A stretch of DNA of 7,800 bases, from assembly GCA_031282235.1 (NCBI GenBank), contig JAITED010000133.1, positions 1 to 7,800 of the forward strand. Direction: 5' to 3'. The notes under the pieces are model-generated. The model had not been told where the DNA came from, did not search any database, and saw only the letters and a list, made by a program, of their open reading frames with translations. Made by a program: the position numbers and the translations under genes. Of the stretch, positions 5,178-7,800 are shown in pieces (within the stretch, counting starts at the first letter, position 1; each line of letters begins with the position of its first letter). This DNA is from Propionibacteriaceae bacterium (GTDB lineage Bacteria > Actinomycetota > Actinomycetes > Propionibacteriales > Propionibacteriaceae).

Positions 5178-6386
5178 ATGACTACATTTGACCAAGCGGA
5201 GCGGTTGCGTGGGGTGCGCTATGACGTGCGCGGGCCGAATATGGTGGAGGCGCAGCGGATGGAGGCGCGCGGCGAGCGTATTTTGAAGCTCAACATTGGG
5301 AACTTGGCACCGTTCGGGTTCCGGGCGCCGGAGTCGATGTTGCGCTCTTTGGTGGAGAATCTGGTGGACGCGGAGGGGTACTCCGATTCGCGGGGCATCT
5401 TCTCGGCGCGCACTGCGGTGATGAACTACTACCAAAGCCACGGGTTGGATGTGGACGTAGACCAAGTGTGGCTGGGCAACGGGGTTTCCGAGTTAATCTC
5501 GATGGTGCTACAGGCGATGCTCAACCCCGGCGATGAGATTCTGATTCCGGCACCGGACTATCCGCTGTGGACGGCGCAGGTGACGCTCTCCGGCGGCACT
5601 GCGGTGCACTACTTAAGCGATGAAACGAACGGCTGGATACCAGATTTGGACGATTTGCGTTCCAAAATCACCCCCCGAACCCGGGCAATTGTGATTATCA
5701 ACCCCAACAACCCCACCGGGGCGCTCTACCCCAGCGCCACAGTGCAGGCGATAGTTGATATGGCGCGTGAGCACAATTTAGTGTTGCTCTCCGATGAGAT
5801 TTACGAAAAAATCATCTACCAAGGCAGTCACATCCACACCGCGACGCTGGCCGGTTCCGACGTATTGACCTGTACATTCTCGGGGCTTTCTAAAGCGTAT
5901 CGGGCGTGCGGATGGCGTGCGGGTTGGGTGGTGGCCACCGGCCCGCTACACAAAGCGGAATCGCTCCTAGAAGGGCTAACGCTGCTGGCCAACATGCGTA
6001 TGTGTCCCAACGTTCCGGCACAGCACTCGATTCAGACGGCGCTCGGCGGCTACCAGTCCATCGAAGATTTAGTGAAACCGGGCGGGCGGATGTACGACCA
6101 ACTCCGCTTAGCAGCCGACCTGCTGAACGCCATCCCGGGGGTGAGTTGCGTGCCAGCCAAAGCTGCCCTCTACCTGTTCCCCAAACTTGACCCTGAGGTG
6201 TACGACATCCCCGACGATGAGGCGTGGGCGCTTGACCTGCTGCGGAAGCAGAAACTGTTGGTGGGGCACGGCACCGGCTTCAACTGGCCGCATCCTGACC
6301 ACTTCCGGTTGGTGGCGCTGCCCGAGGAGGAGATGCTGCGCGAGGGCATCAGACGTTTGGCGGCCTACTTGGAGACGATTAGGTGA
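5178..6386 (+). CDS. alaA: PLP-dependent alanine-type aminotransferase (AlaA/AspC-like, class I)
   Basis: This 402-residue cytoplasmic enzyme is predicted to transfer amino groups between alanine (or a related amino acid) and 2-oxoglutarate. All fold-type I landmarks are present: LGNGVSELI (99-107), DYPLW (127-131, Tyr128 stacking on PLP), NPNNPTG (175-181, Asn178), SDEIYEK (205-211, Asp206 and Tyr209), the Schiff-base lysine in SGLSKAYR (Lys239), GWRAGW (Arg247) and the carboxylate-binding Arg377 in HFRLV. Long blocks such as RYDVRGP, LKLNIGN and NMRMCPNVPAQHSIQ follow M. tuberculosis Rv0337c (annotated AspC) and E. coli AlaA, so the AlaA subgroup is sound. The exact substrate is less sure, because the actinobacterial annotation as aspartate aminotransferase is old. 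The ATG at 5178 is preferred over an in-frame start at 5121: AGGAG lies 4 nt before it and MTTFDQAERLRGVRYDVRG matches family N-termini. The stop overlaps the next gene's start, so the two form an operon. Confidence 0.93.
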   Translation: MTTFDQAERLRGVRYDVRGPNMVEAQRMEARGERILKLNIGNLAPFGFRAPESMLRSLVENLVDAEGYSDSRGIFSARTAVMNYYQSHGLDVDVDQVWLGNGVSELISMVLQAMLNPGDEILIPAPDYPLWTAQVTLSGGTAVHYLSDETNGWIPDLDDLRSKITPRTRAIVIINPNNPTGALYPSATVQAIVDMAREHNLVLLSDEIYEKIIYQGSHIHTATLAGSDVLTCTFSGLSKAYRACGWRAGWVVATGPLHKAESLLEGLTLLANMRMCPNVPAQHSIQTALGGYQSIEDLVKPGGRMYDQLRLAADLLNAIPGVSCVPAKAALYLFPKLDPEVYDIPDDEAWALDLLRKQKLLVGHGTGFNWPHPDHFRLVALPEEEMLREGIRRLAAYLETIR

Positions 6387-7720
6387 ACCCTGCGCCCGCT
6401 GCGCCCCCGAAGCGCTGTGATTTGGTGGTGGTGGGAGCTGGCCCAGCTGGCACAGCCGCCGCCATCACCGCTGCCCGCGCCGGATTGAATACAGTGCTGC
6501 TTGACAAGGCAGTATTCCCGCGTGATAAGACCTGCGGCGATGGTCTCACCCCGCGGGCGGTGCGCGCTTTAGAGCGGTTGGGGGTGCCGACCACCGGGAT
6601 GCATCCGGTACGGGGGCTGCGTATCCGCGTCTCCCAGCCAGAATACGATGGGCGCTCGCGTCCCGCTGCGATGATGAAATACGGGGTGCGCGGCGCTGAT
6701 TTTAATGACGGCTACTCCGGGCGAACCTATCTATTCCCGTGGCCGGAGCTGAAAGAGCTGCCGAATCGGGCGTATACGCTTAGGCGTCGCGAGCTGGATG
6801 CGCTGTTACTGGCCCACGCCCGCGCCGCCGGGGCTGAGGTGCTGCTGCATACGGCGGTCACTGCGCCGCTGCTTGACTCGGGGCGTATCGTCGGTGTGAC
6901 CACCGCCACTGGGGCTAATATCCGCGCTGCCGCCGTGATTGCTGCCGATGGCGCTGGGTCACGTTTAGCGTTGGCGGCGGGGTTGCCGCGCCGGATGGAA
7001 CGCATTCGCGGGGTCGCGCACCGGACGTATTTCCAAAGCCCGCTGGCTGCTGACGACTACTTGGAACTGCATCTTGGGCTTAACGACGCCACCGGGCACC
7101 AAATGCCGGGGTACGGCTGGCTGTTTCCGCTCGGTGACGGCACGGTGAACGTCGGTGTGGGGATGCTTTCCACCGCGCCTACATTCCGCAGCACCGATTA
7201 TCGGCAACTGCTGACGGATTGGACAGCGGGCCTGCCGCCGCAGTGGGGTTTGAGCGCGGAACATCGTATCTCGCCCATCTCTGGGGCACTGCTGCCGATG
7301 ACCCTAGACCGCCCGGTGACCTATCGACAGGGGCTGCTGCTGGTGGGGGATGCCGCCGGTTTAGTGAACCCCGGCAACGGTGAGGGCGTGGATTACGCGC
7401 TGGAGTCCGGCGTAATGGCCGCCGATGCCGTAATCGCTGCCGCCCGCGCCGGTTTCGGCACTCTGAGCGCAGAGCAAGAGTTATTTAATTACGTCCTACG
7501 GCTCCGGGCTGAGTTCGGCGGCCACCAGCGGCTAGGTATCATATTCGCCCACCTGATAGCCAACCCGCGCATAATGCAAGCCTGCCTGCGCCTAGGGCTC
7601 CCAAACTCCACCATAATGCACCTAGTCAACAAGCTATTAGGCAACCTATACGACCACAGCGGTGGAGACTGGGCAGACAAGCTGCTCACCTGGCTAGAGC
7701 GCGCCGTCCCCAGCGCCTAA
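6383..7720 (+). CDS. menJ: Geranylgeranyl-reductase-family FAD oxidoreductase, MenJ-like
   Basis: This 445-residue flavoprotein resembles M. tuberculosis MenJ (Rv0561c), which reduces one isoprene double bond of the menaquinone side chain at the membrane. In order it shows the dinucleotide-binding motif VVVGAGPAGTAAA (15-27), the hallmark FPRDKTCGDGLTPRAV (45-60), an Arg-rich helix LRRRELDALL (133-142), the second FAD motif AADGAGS (187-193), the substrate-region block PGYGWLFPLGDGTVNVGVG (242-260), and GDAAGLVNPGNGEGVDYALESG (322-343) that closes over FAD. Compared with MenJ as I recall it, there is an insertion of roughly 25-30 residues at about 86-125. The start is GTG, sharing GTGA with the aminotransferase stop, with GGAGA 7 nt upstream. 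The last 75 or so codons use CTA and ATA far more than the rest. No other menaquinone gene is visible. A reductase acting on other polyprenyl chains is the alternative. Confidence 0.9.
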   Translation: MNPAPAAPPKRCDLVVVGAGPAGTAAAITAARAGLNTVLLDKAVFPRDKTCGDGLTPRAVRALERLGVPTTGMHPVRGLRIRVSQPEYDGRSRPAAMMKYGVRGADFNDGYSGRTYLFPWPELKELPNRAYTLRRRELDALLLAHARAAGAEVLLHTAVTAPLLDSGRIVGVTTATGANIRAAAVIAADGAGSRLALAAGLPRRMERIRGVAHRTYFQSPLAADDYLELHLGLNDATGHQMPGYGWLFPLGDGTVNVGVGMLSTAPTFRSTDYRQLLTDWTAGLPPQWGLSAEHRISPISGALLPMTLDRPVTYRQGLLLVGDAAGLVNPGNGEGVDYALESGVMAADAVIAAARAGFGTLSAEQELFNYVLRLRAEFGGHQRLGIIFAHLIANPRIMQACLRLGLPNSTIMHLVNKLLGNLYDHSGGDWADKLLTWLERAVPSA

Positions 7721-7731
7721 CCTTGCTCTCT

Positions 7732-7800
7732 TTAGCGTTTGCCCTCCTTAGCATCTAATCTCCTCATCTTCTCCCCGCTTACCTTTTCTTTCTCGCTTCT
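7732..7800 (-). CDS. Possible C-terminal tail of a convergent gene (partial)
   Basis: Reading inward from the right edge on the minus strand, one frame is open for 22 codons and stops at TAA (7732-7734). It encodes a very basic, Lys/Glu/Arg-rich tail ending MRRLDAKEGKR. The region is nearly pure purine on that strand, and a second frame is also open for 16 codons, so openness is weak evidence. A convergent gene entering the window fits, but this could equally be non-coding pyrimidine-rich sequence downstream of the MenJ-like gene. Confidence 0.2.
   Translation of the reverse strand, partial: RSEKEKVSGEKMRRLDAKEGKR

Noticed and set aside
5055..5465. Minus-strand frame over the aminotransferase leader and 5' end
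   Set aside because: It is His/Pro/Arg-rich shadow sequence of the aminotransferase with no family features.

Overview
The window looks like part of a high-GC actinobacterial chromosome, probably from the order Actinomycetales and perhaps Actinomycetaceae. The main evidence is protein similarity: the alanine-type aminotransferase and the geranylgeranyl-reductase-family flavoprotein both read very much like their mycobacterial counterparts. GGAGGTG-type ribosome binding sites, G/C-rich codons and tight gene packing agree with this. No rRNA, tRNA, CRISPR array or transposase was seen. No stretch longer than 300 bases lacks a gene; the longest gaps are 4884-5177, which holds a tandem repeat array, and 3487-3707, which holds a long hairpin.

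Left part (1-1758). The window opens inside a cation diffusion facilitator (CDF) metal exporter, of which only the cytoplasmic C-terminal domain is present. Its last codons overlap, tail to tail, the end of a two-gene minus-strand nucleotidyltransferase/HEPN module (NTase 756-1097, HEPN 377-769). This module is visibly richer in A/T than its surroundings and is probably an acquired toxin-antitoxin-like pair. Divergent from it is a dCMP deaminase (1297-1758), which feeds dUMP to thymidylate synthesis.

Middle part (1782-5177). A minus-strand pair follows: an MFS exporter of the EntS/MFS_3 type (2185-3486) and a small PRC-barrel protein (1782-2180). They are only 4 nt apart, and the ribosome binding site of the second gene is written in the last codons of the first. 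Upstream of the pair is a 15-bp perfect inverted repeat (3647-3687) that separates it from an AAA_14/DUF4143 ATPase (3708-4883, minus). Upstream of the ATPase lies an array of four 23-24-nt tandem repeats (4976-5068), the most unusual non-coding structure in the window.

Right part (5178-7800). A plus-strand two-gene operon encodes a PLP-dependent alanine-type aminotransferase (5178-6386) and a MenJ-like FAD-dependent reductase (6383-7720), joined by a GTGA stop/start overlap. The last 80 bases are almost all pyrimidines on the plus strand and may hold the C-terminal tail of a convergent gene.

Most genes are housekeeping or common accessory types. The points most worth following are the tandem repeats next to the AAA_14/DUF4143 ATPase, the altered C-terminal tail of the CDF gene at the edge of the NTase/HEPN module, and two patches of CTA/ATA-rich codon use at the two ends of the window.
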